A stretch of 64,000 bases of DNA, taken from Halichondria panicea (Eukaryota > Porifera > Demospongiae > Suberitida > Halichondriidae). The notes under the pieces were generated by a model. The model worked only from the letters and a program-made list of their open reading frames with translations. It made no database searches and was not told where the DNA came from. A program made the translations under genes and the position numbers. Location: contig NC_087380.1 in the NCBI RefSeq assembly GCF_963675165.1, positions 5,030,071 to 5,094,070 on the forward strand, written 5' to 3'. The stretch's first letter is position 1, and each line of letters opens with the position of its first letter. Of the stretch, positions 39,279-51,970 are shown one piece after another.

Positions 39279-39503
39279 TATACTGTAACTTGTTGTTATA
39301 TCGAGTCTAGAGCTAAAGATATGTGCACAGCATGCTAGCAGAGAAGACCGAGACAGAGATCAAAGTAGCTGTGGTGCTTGGCTTGTGGGTGTGGTGTAAA
39401 GGTGTAAGATGAAAAGGTCAAAGTACATTGACCCTTCACTTCCAATCTCCAATCTCAACAAAACATAGATCTAGTACCTGTACCTGTAGTCCACACCTGC
39501 ACC
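39279..39503. promoter_or_regulatory. Divergent promoter between ENPP and DBT
   Basis: Only 225 bp separate the two start codons, so the genes share one promoter region. At 39415-39434 AGGTCA and TGACCC half-sites face each other, and CAAAGTACA overlaps them, close to the HNF4-type CAAAGTCCA motif. Which gene it would serve is unknown. Confidence 0.5.
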
Positions 39504-42500
39504 ATGATGAACAGACTAGGTAACAGACTGGGATCACTGGCTGTAGGGGCGTCACAACTGACTCTGGCTAGACCAGTCACCCGGTGGAACCCTCATGTAA
39601 GCTGCCTAAGCACACACAGCTGTCGCATGCATACATATTTCACACCTGTCTTCAGAGGTACCCCTCCTGGAGACCAAGTAGAGGCATTCACACGCACCTG
39701 AGGACAATACACACTGGACGAAGTAAGTTACCATAGGCCATAGGCGTGTATCCCTAGTCGTTTAAATGGGGTCACCTGGTACTTCTATAGATTCCCCTTG
39801 GCCCATTGTTTTGCTAACTGCAGGTCATTACCCTTTGTATGTATCGCAGGTGTATTGGGGGAAGTTCCCTTCCTCCTCCCTGACGTCGGTGAGGGTATAC
39901 AGACGGTGCAGATTATGGAATGGTAAAGGGTGGTTTGTGTGCTAATTCATGTATGTTGCTAATAGGATGTATTGACGAATTAAGTTGGAAATGTGCTGTG
40001 TTAGCATGAACCTCTCTTCTCCTACTTACATATTTTTACAACCCCCCCCCCCTACACAGGCTGGTGAAGGAAGGAGACACCGTTACTATGGGTGATGATG
40101 TCTGCAATGTACAAAGTGACAAGGTAAGTTGTCTTTCAGGCATGGTACGTTTGACAAATTAAAATTCAATTTGTGGCTGTAGGTTCTTAATCTGCAGAAG
40201 AATACTAGTTATACATGTAGAACTGCATATCATCCGTTCCACTAGACAGTAAAGTACATACCCTAACTTAAGGTTACAGTCAACCGTTTGCTCATTAATT
40301 ATTCATGAGCTAGATCTAGTGATCTTGAATGAGCTGGAAGTCCAACTGAAACGCAGTAGTCATTTCATGGCTCAAATAGACATTTTTACTATAAAGCTTA
40401 GGTACAGTCTACTGTAGCTTCACTATATGCAGGGCGGGTCGAAGAGATATTTTGAAAAAAGGCTACTAAAAGCTCACAAGAGGCTGTTTTCCATGGCTCT
40501 GGCCGCCATTTTAAGTGGAGTTAGTCTACATATTATTATTTTGTGAGAGTTTCTTGGCCTGGAAAGAAAAAACGCTTCGACCCGCCCTCCAGAATGGTAA
40601 GAAGTATCATATAAGAGCAAGAACACAGAGCTAGAAGTGTTTTTGGAAGTTTAAAATGACTACTAGTTTGTGTTGTTTCTAGTAACTTGATGATCGCTCA
40701 GAGCTTCCACTGGAAAATGTTTTGAAGACTGATACTTGTCATACAGGATGATACACCAATATTATATTTATCATGTATGTGCTTCAAACTTGTATAGTTT
40801 CACAAAAATCATTATAAGAAAATCATGAATATTCATGAGCAAATTAACTGTTTACCGCAACCATAATATTCATCCATCTTTACCCAAACTCCTCCTATCC
40901 TACAGTCTGCAGTGACCATCTCTGTCCCATATGACGGTGTAGTATCGAAGCTGATGTATGAGGTAGATGACACAGCTGTCAAGGACAAGCCACTCATGAT
41001 CATTGACGTGGATGGAGAGGAAGGTGAGGGAATGGTATCCGGCATAATTATTGCCTTATGGTGGTTTTACGTAATTTATGTAGGAACAACAAAACATAAC
41101 AGCTTTCCTTAATTAATGTGCGCCTGTAACTTGAGTTGTAAGGTCCCATTTCAAGACTATTCAGCTCTAATTATGCGGCTGTCCATAAGCTATTATGCCA
41201 CTGCAATGTACATAATTATGTGGGAGTGCACACTGTTAGAATCTTTGCTCTTCAGGAAGTGCTGTGACTACACCTGTTGAGGAGACCCCACCCATTAGCA
41301 CACCCCCAACAGTATCCTCCCCATTGTTAACCACCCCTGCCGTTCGTAAAATAGCAGCAGAGCAAAGTATTGACCTCAGCCAAGTCAAGGGCACTGGCAA
41401 AGATGGACGAATTTTGAAAGAAGATGTCATGAACTTCACTCAAGTTGTTTCAGGGGGTAAACTTTTGGCAACCCCTGCCGTTAGGGGGATGGCTAGGGAG
41501 GAAGGGGTGGACTTGCGTACAGTGAGGGGGACGGGGGAAGGGGGGCGTATCCTTAAAGAGGACCTCTTGGATTACATTGCTGCCAGTGAGTGACGTACAT
41601 GTCAACTAATGATTGCAAAAACTCAATGGCGTCCTACTCAATGCTGTCTAGGCTCATAAAATCTACTGACTATACCATATTTTTGCAGTGCTGCATCTGT
41701 TATTTGCTTGTAGTTTGTTATCTATAGGTGGCCCGTTGTTTATGTGACGTGGGTACCTGACCTGGCCCCCTATGCTTTTCTTTGGGGTATCCAATAAGAG
41801 AATTTCCTAAAAAAAAAAAAAAAATAAGATCAACTCTACTAAGAGTGATCTTACCCCAGTTATAACATAAAGTGCTCGAAATAGATACCAGTACACAGCG
41901 TGATCACTGGCTGTGTAGTGGAACATAGTTCGAACACTGATTCTCACAACTGGTACCAATGTTAGCAACAAACAGCAATTTTATACTAACGAGTTGACAC
42001 CTGACGTATTTGTGGTTCTTATGGAATTCATTTTTGTCACAAACATTATTCATTACAGCTCCTCCTCTTTATATTTCAAAGACCACGCTCTCACCACAGC
42101 CTCCCATCCATGCACTACCGGAAGACGAGGTGGTTCCTATTCGAGGGATAAAAGCAGTCATGGTTAGGACAATGACAGCATCTGGTGAGCAACACTCAAT
42201 ACATATAGTTATATTCTCTATTGATCATCTCTCGCTAATCGTTAGTGTGTGCTAATTTCTAGTGGGATTTAGTTAGACAAATGCTAGAAACTATATACAG
42301 CACCCATAATTATTAGCTTGCAATTTTTATAATTTTATTATGTCCCTGTGGCAATTAGTTATTGAGTAGTTGCTTACAGTGCATGTACTCTTGTGAGATT
42401 GAATATTAATGTTCTATATTCAGAGGTCATTGTCTCATTTTTTCCGTCCTCCCCTCAGGCCAGATCCCCCAGTTTGGTTACTGTGATGAGGTGGACATGG

Positions 42501-43757
42501 GTCAGTTGGTACAGCTGCGTTCCTCTCTCAAAGACAGATTACTTGAGAAAGGCGTCAAGTTCTCCTACATGCCGCTAATTTTGAAAGCTCTCTCTCTGGC
42601 CCTGTTGGAGTACCCCATGCTCAATGCACACGTGGACCAGGAGTGTACTACAATTACCTACAAGGCTGACCATAATATCGGCATCGCCATGGATACACCA
42701 GATGGACTTATTGTGCCGAATGTCAAGAGAGTGCAGGTAGGTTTGTCCAATTGATGAGTAAAATAGCATATACATAGTGTATACTTTTTTTTATTACTGA
42801 GGGCTGAAGATTCACTCTTAGTACCCAGTAGCCATATGCATACGTAGATAAAATAATACATACACATACCTTTCATCATGTACATTGTCTATTGCATGTA
42901 CATGTACGTCACGGTTGTTTCATGTGATTCTGTGGTTCGTGTGGTCACACTCACTGTGCTACATTGTGCCTCATGCAGACTAAATCAGTATTTGAGATTG
43001 CAGTTGAACTGAACCGTCTCCAAGAGTTGGGCATGTTGGGCAAGTTACCCCCTGCTGACATTGTGGGAGGGACCTTCTCTCTGTCAAACATTGGAGCGGT
43101 GGGTGTAAATGTGTACGCATATACAGTACATGTAGGTTGCTGGGTTTGAATGACATTTTTGGAGCCACAATTAAATATGCGGTTCATGTGTACATGTATG
43201 TACCATAATATTATTCCAATCGCTGGACAAATCTATTGGAAGTGCAGTTTTAGGTTCAAGCATTAAATGCTAATCATGGTGTATGTATATTGCTGCAATG
43301 TACATTGTATACACTATGCACAAATCACCAGGTTGGTGGGACTTATGCAAAACCAATGATCTTGCCTCCTGAAGTAGCCATTGGAGCATTTGGGAAGGTT
43401 CAGGTAAGACAGTGAGTTAATTCCTATATACTCTATACGCATACGATGATACTTTTTATTATAATGTTCACAACACCTACGTAATTTAATGTTACACAAT
43501 TAATTAAGACAGTGTGTTCCTACTCTATACGCATACGATGATACTTTTTTGATCTTCACAACATATAACCTTCCCCACCACCCACACAGGTCCTCCCTCG
43601 TTTTGATCAATCAGATGATCTGGTCCGTGCTCATGTAATGCAAGTGAGCTGGTCAGCTGACCACCGTGTGATCGATGGTGCTACTATCGCTAGATTCTCA
43701 AATTTGTGGAAAAGCTTACTCGAGAACCCAGCCTCAATGATCTTAGACTTGAAGTAG
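39504..43757 (+). CDS. DBT: Lipoamide acyltransferase of the branched-chain 2-oxoacid dehydrogenase complex (E2b), with two E3-binding domains
   Basis: Eleven exons: 39504-39596, 39656-39722, 39850-39922, 40060-40123, 40906-41023, 41256-41585, 42059-42184, 42459-42736, 42979-43098, 43332-43403, 43590-43757; 502 residues (human DBT 482). It is the mitochondrial core enzyme of valine, leucine and isoleucine oxidation, moving acyl groups from lipoate to CoA. The order is a basic Arg-rich targeting segment, a lipoyl domain ([10 protein letters not shown], with the lipoylated Lys in CNVQSDK), a Pro/Thr linker, then two peripheral subunit-binding domains in a row (about residues 164-200 [12 protein letters not shown]...[11 protein letters not shown] and 212-247 [12 protein letters not shown]...[12 protein letters not shown]), and the catalytic domain with [17 protein letters not shown] (His and Asp present). 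CNVQSDK and FSLSNIGA...[17 protein letters not shown] fit DBT better than DLAT or DLST. The family normally has one E3-binding domain, so the tandem pair is unusual. Confidence 0.92.
40272..40862. mobile_element. 591-bp TTAA-flanked MITE, copy 1, in a DBT intron
   Basis: The ends are inverted: GGTTACAGTCAACCGTTTGC at the left and, read inward from the right, GGTTGCGGTAAACAGTTAAT. TTAA precedes the left end (40268-40271); the right flank reads ATAA. No coding capacity. A TTAA target with 5'-GG termini points to a Kolobok- or piggyBac-type mobiliser. It contains a smaller inverted-repeat unit at 40432-40588. Confidence 0.85.
40432..40588. repeat. Nested inverted-repeat unit inside the 591-bp MITE
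   Basis: Bounded by GGGCGGGTCGAAG and its complement CTTCGACCCGCCC. The same unit is nested in copy 2 (53363-53515). Confidence 0.75.
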
Positions 43758-43918
43758 GCTGTCTTGATGACAATAGTGTTTTGTATCGTATATATATGTA
43801 CGTACAGGTTTTTTTTGTCGTTAATTGATAATTTTGTACATTTTCAAAGGTAGAACCAGAAACACGTTACAAATGACTCTATCTGCGGGAAAAAATTATG
43901 TGAAAATTGTTGCACTCA

Positions 43919-46900
43919 CTAGAATGGTTTAGAAGCACTAGCCATTGTTTCTTGGTCCATTGTTATGTAAATTCTCCCTAAGTTCAAATCACGGGTGTTG
44001 AGATAACCCTTCAATGAATCAGTTGCTGGTTCGAACGGTACTGAAATTCCTGTGTCGGCAGTAGTTTGTTGTTGTGTGGAGGCAACAGGTGGGTGGGATA
44101 ACAATTTTTTTGATGTTGAGATTGTTACTTGTGCTTCCTCCAATGGTTGTTCTCTATCCAACGATAATTGAGGGTCGTCCAAAGTGAACTGTTTGTTGGG
44201 TGAAGCCGGGGTAGCCTCTGCAGAGGCATATCCCTCACTAGAGCTCCTGTACGTAGTATTGCTAGAGTAGTCACTTTCTAATACGTATCCACTGCCATTT
44301 TTGATAGATTCGCTGGTTGAAGATGTTGAATAAACTCCACTAGACACTGTGCTTCTCGGGTGAGCTCCATTAGTTTCGCTAGCAAATCGGGTATGAGAAA
44401 TTGATTCATCAAACACAGAATTGTCTTGTGAGAGGGTTTCTGGCAAATCTGTTGCATAACTAGATGCTTGGGAGAGTGAGCGATGAGGTAGAGACGCATC
44501 ACTATTTGATGAAGTATTGTTCAGTCCAGACTCTTGCACATATCTATTACATTCTGGAACTTCTGATGGCAATTTGTACGTTTTTTTATTATCGACATAT
44601 CCTGAGCCAAGAGTAGTGGATGCGAACTGTTGAGACATATCCAAATGTGTACTACAATTATCTTCTCCATCAATAGGTTCCATTTGGTAGCTATGCTGAA
44701 GATTATTCTTCACATAACCTGAGTTAGAAGACACCGAGTCATATGATGTGGTTGCTATTGGATGCGTGGGCACGTCTAGTGGCTTGTCAGCGCTGGTTGC
44801 TTCATACCGAGCAGTGCTTAAATGTTGTAAAATTTCATCATCGGAGATACGATTTTCTAATACGCCGTCATTAGTGAGCGAGTGCATGCTAATAGCATCT
44901 TGACCTGATGTTGACTTGTTTTTCGAGAGATTCGCTACTGCATCTAGTGGAGATGTCTGGAGATGTTTAGCACCAAATCTTGATTCTCTTTTCTGCAAGA
45001 TAGATTCTTGTGAGTTGTCGTGACTAACAGATGGGTCTTCACATTTTTGTTCGCTTTGTATTAGTATCATACTTCCTTCTTTTTTATTTCTCGTCCTCTG
45101 TCGATGTGACTTAGACTTGCAGGGAGAGGAGGTACCATTTTGTCCACAAGAAGCTGTTTCTAGTGCTTGGTGATTGCTACTGATGTCTTCTGTCAAATCG
45201 GGATGTATATCTACTAACGTTTCCACTGATTGCAAACTACCACATGTCAAGTCTGTAGGACCACAATCTTCCTCACTGGGAGCATCACCTTGTTCGACAC
45301 TTTTCAAGTACCCCATCATTCTAGCTTTTTTGACCCATGAGCCAACATCGTCAAGCTGAGTGTGATCGGAGTGTATAGAAGGTGCACCATCAGGGCCTCC
45401 AACTGATACTAAGTCTTCATCAGTTAATTCCTCATTCTGAATGTAAAATAATCAGTATCATCGTTTCACCTTATTGTACTATGTTCGTAACTCACAGAAT
45501 TGTATAAAAGATCCCGCCTGTCAAGTTGTTTATAATCCTCTTTTTTTCTAAAGAAAATTTGCACACTATAATTACACAGAACATTTCAAATTACATGCAC
45601 AGCAGAAATTCTAGTACTAAAAATCACTTACCTGTGCTTCTTTACAAAGTAAACGCACAAAGTCACGCAGATGACGGTCAACACCAAAAGCACCAAAACT
45701 GCACTCCCAGCAGCTACTCCCACTAAAAAGAACACAAGTTGTTAAGAATTGTAGGAGACCAAGTTTACTAAAACTAAAAATTTAACATTCCAAACTATGG
45801 AGTACATTATACGTATCTGAAACTGTGGTGTTGCATTTTTACTTGCGTGATATCACATACATGTATACTACTTACCTATTGTCCATGTTCCCAAAGTTCC
45901 TTGACCTGTGAAGTTTTACATAAAGTTATAAAAGTACATGCATAATTATTTAGCTGCATGAATATGCACAATAATTATTAATACTAAGTGTCATGCTGAA
46001 ATACGTTATGAAACCACACCACTGTGGCAAATCCAATACTTATTTGCTATACACTCACTTTGATCAGTTGTTCGAAAGTGTCCGGTTGCTGCTGGACCAC
46101 AGCCAGCGACAGTACAGGTGCTCACAGACACATCATACCATATACCACCAGTCGGTACATAGTCCTCCAGAGTATACCTATGCTCAGTCACGTTCGACTG
46201 CACATTCTGTCCACTAGATGCAGAAATGCTCACTTTGTAATGAGTGATCTCGCCATTGAAACTGTTTTTTCCAGGTGCTATCCACGAGACGAGTAGCTTC
46301 GAAACTCCGCTTTCTTCAATTGGGTATATAGTCAAGTTCCGCGGAGGTGAGGTAGGCACTCCTACCCTAGTAGTTTGTTGGACAGATTTTAGACTTACAT
46401 TTTCAACGTTTAGAATACTTAAGTGTCCCTCAAAGAAATACTGTGTGCCTCCATTTAGACCAGTGAAGGTGTGAGGCATGTGAGAGTCAGAGTAGCATGG
46501 TTGTGAGTTGGTGGGTGGTGGTGAAATACACACATTGACGGTGTAGGGGTTGTTGTTAAGTAGACACTGTAACGTGTTGTTGACTTGAAGGGACACAGAT
46601 ATCTCATTAGGTGTTACGTTTGTTACTGACAGGGTAGAAAAGTTAGGCAGATCATCTGTGCATGGACAAATAAGTATGTGAATGCAATATTTAATTTTAC
46701 ACGTTTTCTACACAAAAAAGCTCCTAAATCATAATTGATGTTAACTTCACTGCATAAGGAAGGAATTTAGGATAAGGAATGTTATGAACAGGCACCTACA
46801 ATCACATAATTCTATATACACAATTGTTTGAGGCTCAATAAAAAAGTACATAACACGTGAATACCTGCAGTGACTCCAGGCAACACCATTGGACTGCTTT

Positions 46901-49900
46901 CATCGCTCATTCCTTGATCATTACCAAACATCACACTCACGTTCAGGGTCTGCCAACAGAACACCCCACCTAAATCAACATCACAGTGGTAACGACCAGC
47001 AGTCCCAGCGCTGGGTCCTGTGATAAGGTTACACCCAGCCAGTAGCTGCGAAGCTGTCTTGTGGCCAGAGTAGCCTACAATGTAGTATGTTTCCCCACAT
47101 GAAACTTTTCTGGGGGGAAGCTGCACAGAGAACAAAACACATAATATTTTGTTGCATTTTTTCTCACACTACATACCATTGTTACACGTATATAGCCATG
47201 CATCACCAATAAATTATTGTATATAGGCTGACTATTTATTACTTACTGTGAAGTCGATAACAAACTGGCCATTGGAGTTGTCACGTTCAACCGAGTTCAA
47301 CGTAGGGGCCTGAGTGGGACCTACACATTGTACAACACAGTAGAGAGATTGAAAGTCACTTGCTAAAATCAATAAGCTACGTGCAATAATTATTGATAAA
47401 AATTATAAACTCACTAATAGCTGATGTTGTGAATCGTCCTATTGTGTTAGAAGACTTCGTTAAGTCAAGAATAATAAAACTCACAGTCCAGTTGCAGGTA
47501 GTGCAACCAGGCAGAGTATTGCTGACTTTGTACGAGTGTACAATACTTGAAACCTATGTAGAATAAGAACATGTAGCTATTAACACACTAGCCTGCTTAA
47601 CAACAATGTGGAAAAGCAGATTTAATCAAGAGTAACGAATCTGCGCAGACACACCATGCAAATTGAGGGCTTATCATACACTTCCTTGAACATAATCCCT
47701 TACCCAACTACTCTGTGTCTCTGAGCCCTCACACTGCAGTGTGACATTGGTACGGTAGAGGCGTGATGGGTACTTGTCGTTTGAGGGACCTGTCCAAGTC
47801 AATGTTAGACTCCACCCACCTTCAGCACGACTGGGGACTTGCACCAGGTTGGCGGGGCGAGGAGGAACGACTGTATACAAGGTAGACAACATGGTGATGT
47901 AGCTTACATTGTGCTGAGCCAAAAGCACGATCAACTGACTGACTAATTAATGAGAGCTCAACTAAGCCACGTACTACCATTTGTATGGTGTATTTATAGT
48001 TAAGGCCTATCAGAAATATAAGTCTACATACATGTACATAGCACTCAACAGACAGACTCACGCAGATCAATTGCGGTGCCACACTCAGAGCCAGCATAGT
48101 AGGGTTGGTAGTCACTCTCTCCACCAGTTGAGCTCACAATGGCAGCTCTAACATACAAATTCTGTTTCACAGGATTAACAAACGCATCAGCACGAAAGTT
48201 CACCACCTCAACCCCAAGACTTCCTGAGACAGCGCTATAATTACAGGAGCAGTACCGGTAGAAACCATCGCCGGGTCTATAAATGTAGGCCTCAAGGGTG
48301 TATGCTAGCCCCTCGAATGCTATTTGGCTGTGAGGGGGGTTGATCGTTATACTGTACAGGTACGCTGTTGTGGGTCGACTGACATTGAGGTAGGCATCTC
48401 GAACGATAGACACTGAAGATGGTGGGTTGGGTTTGTCTGGAAGGAGCAAACAATGTAAACAGCATAATTATGATTTTGTTATAATTATACATTCTTCGTT
48501 GCAAATGTTTAAGGTGTGGAGAAGAGACAAAAATTGAATGCATAATGTTTTTGTCTGCTCAGGCATAAACGGTATCCCCCCCCACACACTACACATACAT
48601 ACCTTCATATACGAATAGCACAGCTGCAGCACTCCCTCCTCTGTTAGTAGCCAGGCACTGATAACTCCCAAACACCCCACTCCCTGTCACACTCAGCAAA
48701 GGGCCAGTCTGCTGAAAAACCACACCCACTGTGTAGGCACTGCCAGTTATTGGGTTCCCTCTAAAGAACCAGGCAAAAGTCATTTCCGTGCGTTGGCTGA
48801 GATGGTCAGATGTGCAAGCGAGGGAGAGAGTGTGGTTAGCGGAGGGTGAAAGAATGAGCGAGAGGCTGTGGGGCGTGTGACCGGAAACCTGAATAGTAGC
48901 CGAAGTGGGCGGGGCTGAGGTGGAACAAGCAATAACTCTGTAATAAAATTTTACAGTTACATGCACCAGCATATCACATAAAAGCATGTACCTATATATA
49001 TATTTACTCGACGCATGCCCTTCCAATAGTAATGTGTAATGTACAGGCATTTCTAATTTATTGTTTATTGTACACTGTACACATCAATTAACACAGGAAA
49101 TTAGGGAAAGTACAAAATGAAGTATTATTGGTCTGCTTACACAGCACAATCAACTGTGCAGTCATTGTGGAGCTGGCACTGTACACGCAGCTGTACTCCC
49201 CCTTCGCTTCCACGGTGATGTTGCTAAGCACAAGCACCTCATTGTTGTGACCATACACTGTCCAATTGAACTCTGAACCCAAGAGCAGTCCGTCTTTGTA
49301 CCAAGTATTTGAGGCTTTGTTGTTAGTGATACAGTACAGTGAAACCGAAGATCCTAGGACTGCAGTTTGGTTGTTAGGAGCAATAGGATGAGCTTCCCCT
49401 ATAGAGAAAGGTTCATGTGCACACTACAATTAAGAGCAGGCAATAGCATGATGTCATCTATTGGATTAAGGTGCTTATGTGCAGCATCATAATTAGGGAA
49501 TTCTCAGGCTCTTCTCCAACAGGTAACCTGAACCAACTAAAATCGATAATTATAATTATACTGCAAGCTCATATCCTAAAATAATACCCAAACAAGTCCC
49601 CACATTCCACAATGCACACAATGAGAGTCTATTCACGGGCTTTCCAACACAATGCCCTTAGGGACATTCCTAGTACTACAATTCATTACAGCAGATGTGT
49701 GAGCTTCAAAGTCATCTACACCATTGTACATGCAGCTCCATGAATATAACTGTCTTTACTGTGTCTGGTAAACTCTACACCTACATAATTATAACTAATT
49801 AAGATTTGGACGATACCACTATGAGGGAAAAACTTGAGCTTTTATTACATTATCATATAAAACATCAGCCAAAAATATTAGCCTAGCTGTTATGAAAACA

Positions 49901-51739
49901 TGCCAACATAGTTTACAAACTGACTCACCATCAGACATTCTCAGGTTGAACTCTCGAGTCATTTGTGAACAGCTACTGGAGATGACAATACAGCGAAACG
50001 TGACCACCCCTTCAGCAGGTGGATCAAAATCTCTGACCAGCAATCCCCCATTAGGGAGCTTTATGTAGTTAGCATCCAGTGTGGCATTGTTGTTCCTTAG
50101 CCAGATAGTAAACGGGCTTGATAAGGTGGTGTTGGGAGTGCACTCAAGTATTGTGGTTGCTCCTTTAGCAATGGGTAGGTCGATGGTGTTTTCATTGGAG
50201 TAGGTAGACGGTAATAGCGTGTCAATCCACCCATTATCAGAGCAGTCTGTAATAATTCATACATGTAATGGCGTAACACCTACCATCTTTGAAAATACCA
50301 CCATTAAAAATTATATTATGCAGAACTGCATTACAATAAACAATAGGCAGTCCATAACAGGTTCCATTTATAAAATCAATACAGAAAAGGTCACCAGTTA
50401 TCAAGTGTATGATCAAATTAAGAAATTGAAGTTGGTCCTTTCATTAACCTAACCCTACCGTAACCCTAACCTTATTATGACATAAGCAAGATTAAATTCA
50501 GAGAAATGCTAACAGGGGACAGGGGATCAACAAGGTGTAGACTGTAGACTACTGGTGACCACAGTAGGTCAAAGAGAAAGTTAGAGCAACCACATTACCA
50601 CATTCGACTGTGGGCACTATCATAGTACTCAACAATATCCCCTCAGTAATATTCCACTGATAAACACCACATGAACAGCAACAAAAAAACAAGCACATTA
50701 TAAACTATATTTGGAGGTTTTTAACGATTACCCTTTCTGCTGTACTGCCCGACCGACATATAGCTAGATAAAATTACTACGTCGCAAGTAGCTTCAAACA
50801 TATTAATTTTTCCCCCTTCATTTTACTTGAATCCAGTATGTGACTCACCTTCTATTTGTAGATATCCATAGCGACTTGTCATGCTGTATTTGAGCTGCTC
50901 ACTGTTCACAATACACCTGTAGGCACCCTCTGCAGACTTGGTGCTTTGAACTCTCAGTGTACTTGAACCCCCCTCATTGAAAATAAGATTGTTTTCAATC
51001 TCTCTCCCGTTATGTTCCCATGTGAAGTGAGGTTGGTAGCCAGAGACGTAAGTGACTGCACATTCAAAGGTGATGTAACGATCAGTCCTCCCGGTCTCTG
51101 CAAGCTGATTGGACGGCTCAGCAATGAATTGTGGAGGTAAAGACGAAAAGGTTACAGATGGCCGTTGACACACATATGAATTAGAGCTGACGTGTCCACT
51201 TATCTTCCTGCAGTTACTTTCTAGAAAGGGTATGTGAAGTGAAAGGGAATAAAGTGCTGGGAAAAGACCAGCTGAGAGCTACAGCATTGGGAGGCTTCTG
51301 TGTGCACTATCAATGCAAAATCTGAGCACATGGAGGATTCTATCTACTATGATCATTCTCAATTTTATGCTCAAACTGTTTGGGGATATACACAAAAGTG
51401 ATAACTGAGGCTTAGGGGATCTAGTTGAACCATGTGTTAGTTTAAGTCCACAGCTAGCTCAGAAAAACAACAAACACAGCTAGTGTGCTGAGTCTGAATA
51501 GCATTGGCTAGCTATAAACTTTCTACAGTAGACTCTAGAGCACATGGTGTAATAATTATGCAAATGTGTATAGATACACAAGTAACCATTAACTTTAGCA
51601 TGCAGGCAGCACACAGAGTTGCACACAGCTAGCTATAGTGGACAGTACGTTGGTAGAGCTTACCTAGTTGACAGTACTGGGCTGCAGAAACAGCAACAAG
51701 GCAGGCGCTGAGCAATAAGCTGCTTACTACTGGTCCCAT
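43919..51739 (-). CDS. Single-pass Ig/FN3 receptor with long tyrosine-rich cytoplasmic tail
   Basis: Fifteen exons, right to left: 51739-51664, 51220-50849, 50246-49929, 49398-49141, 48935-48603, 48436-48062, 47870-47680, 47553-47415, 47320-47247, 47120-46865, 46655-46059, 45905-45876, 45722-45632, 45547-45496, 45436-43919; 1559 residues. A signal peptide (MGPVVSSLLLSACLVAVSA) is followed by about four Ig-like domains (ITFECAV...GAYRCIV; TILECTP...TFRCIV; VSLYCITN...YSCVYS; LSLACTS...GSYQCLATN), then several FN3-like domains (e.g. SPPRNLTIYPIEESGVSKLLVSWIAPG). A membrane helix lies at about 1010-1032 (VGVAAGSAVLVLLVLTVICV), followed by a basic stop KKHRKKE. The tail of about 520 residues has no kinase or phosphatase domain but has repeated SGYV motifs. 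No named orthologue is recognised; adhesion or signalling is inference. The exon 5 acceptor and exon 7 donor were set by phase. Confidence 0.8.
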
Positions 51740-51970
51740 AATTATCCACAAAGCAAAACAGTAGATCTGTCCAACCACACTAGTACATATAGATTGACGA
51801 ATAGCTAGATTGTGATCTCTGAAACCTTTTTACGGTGCCTCCAAGCTAGGGATTATCCCATGGAGAGCAAAAGGGGGTGGGGCTCATTGAGTTTTGATAA
51901 AATTATGCATAATAATAATCACATATTTATACAGAAATACACAACCCAGAATGGAGGTGATTTTTCATGT

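Noticed and set aside
50446-50475. Telomere-like CCTAACCCTA pieces (also near 33950)
   Set aside because: Only one to three imperfect units; too short for an interstitial telomere.
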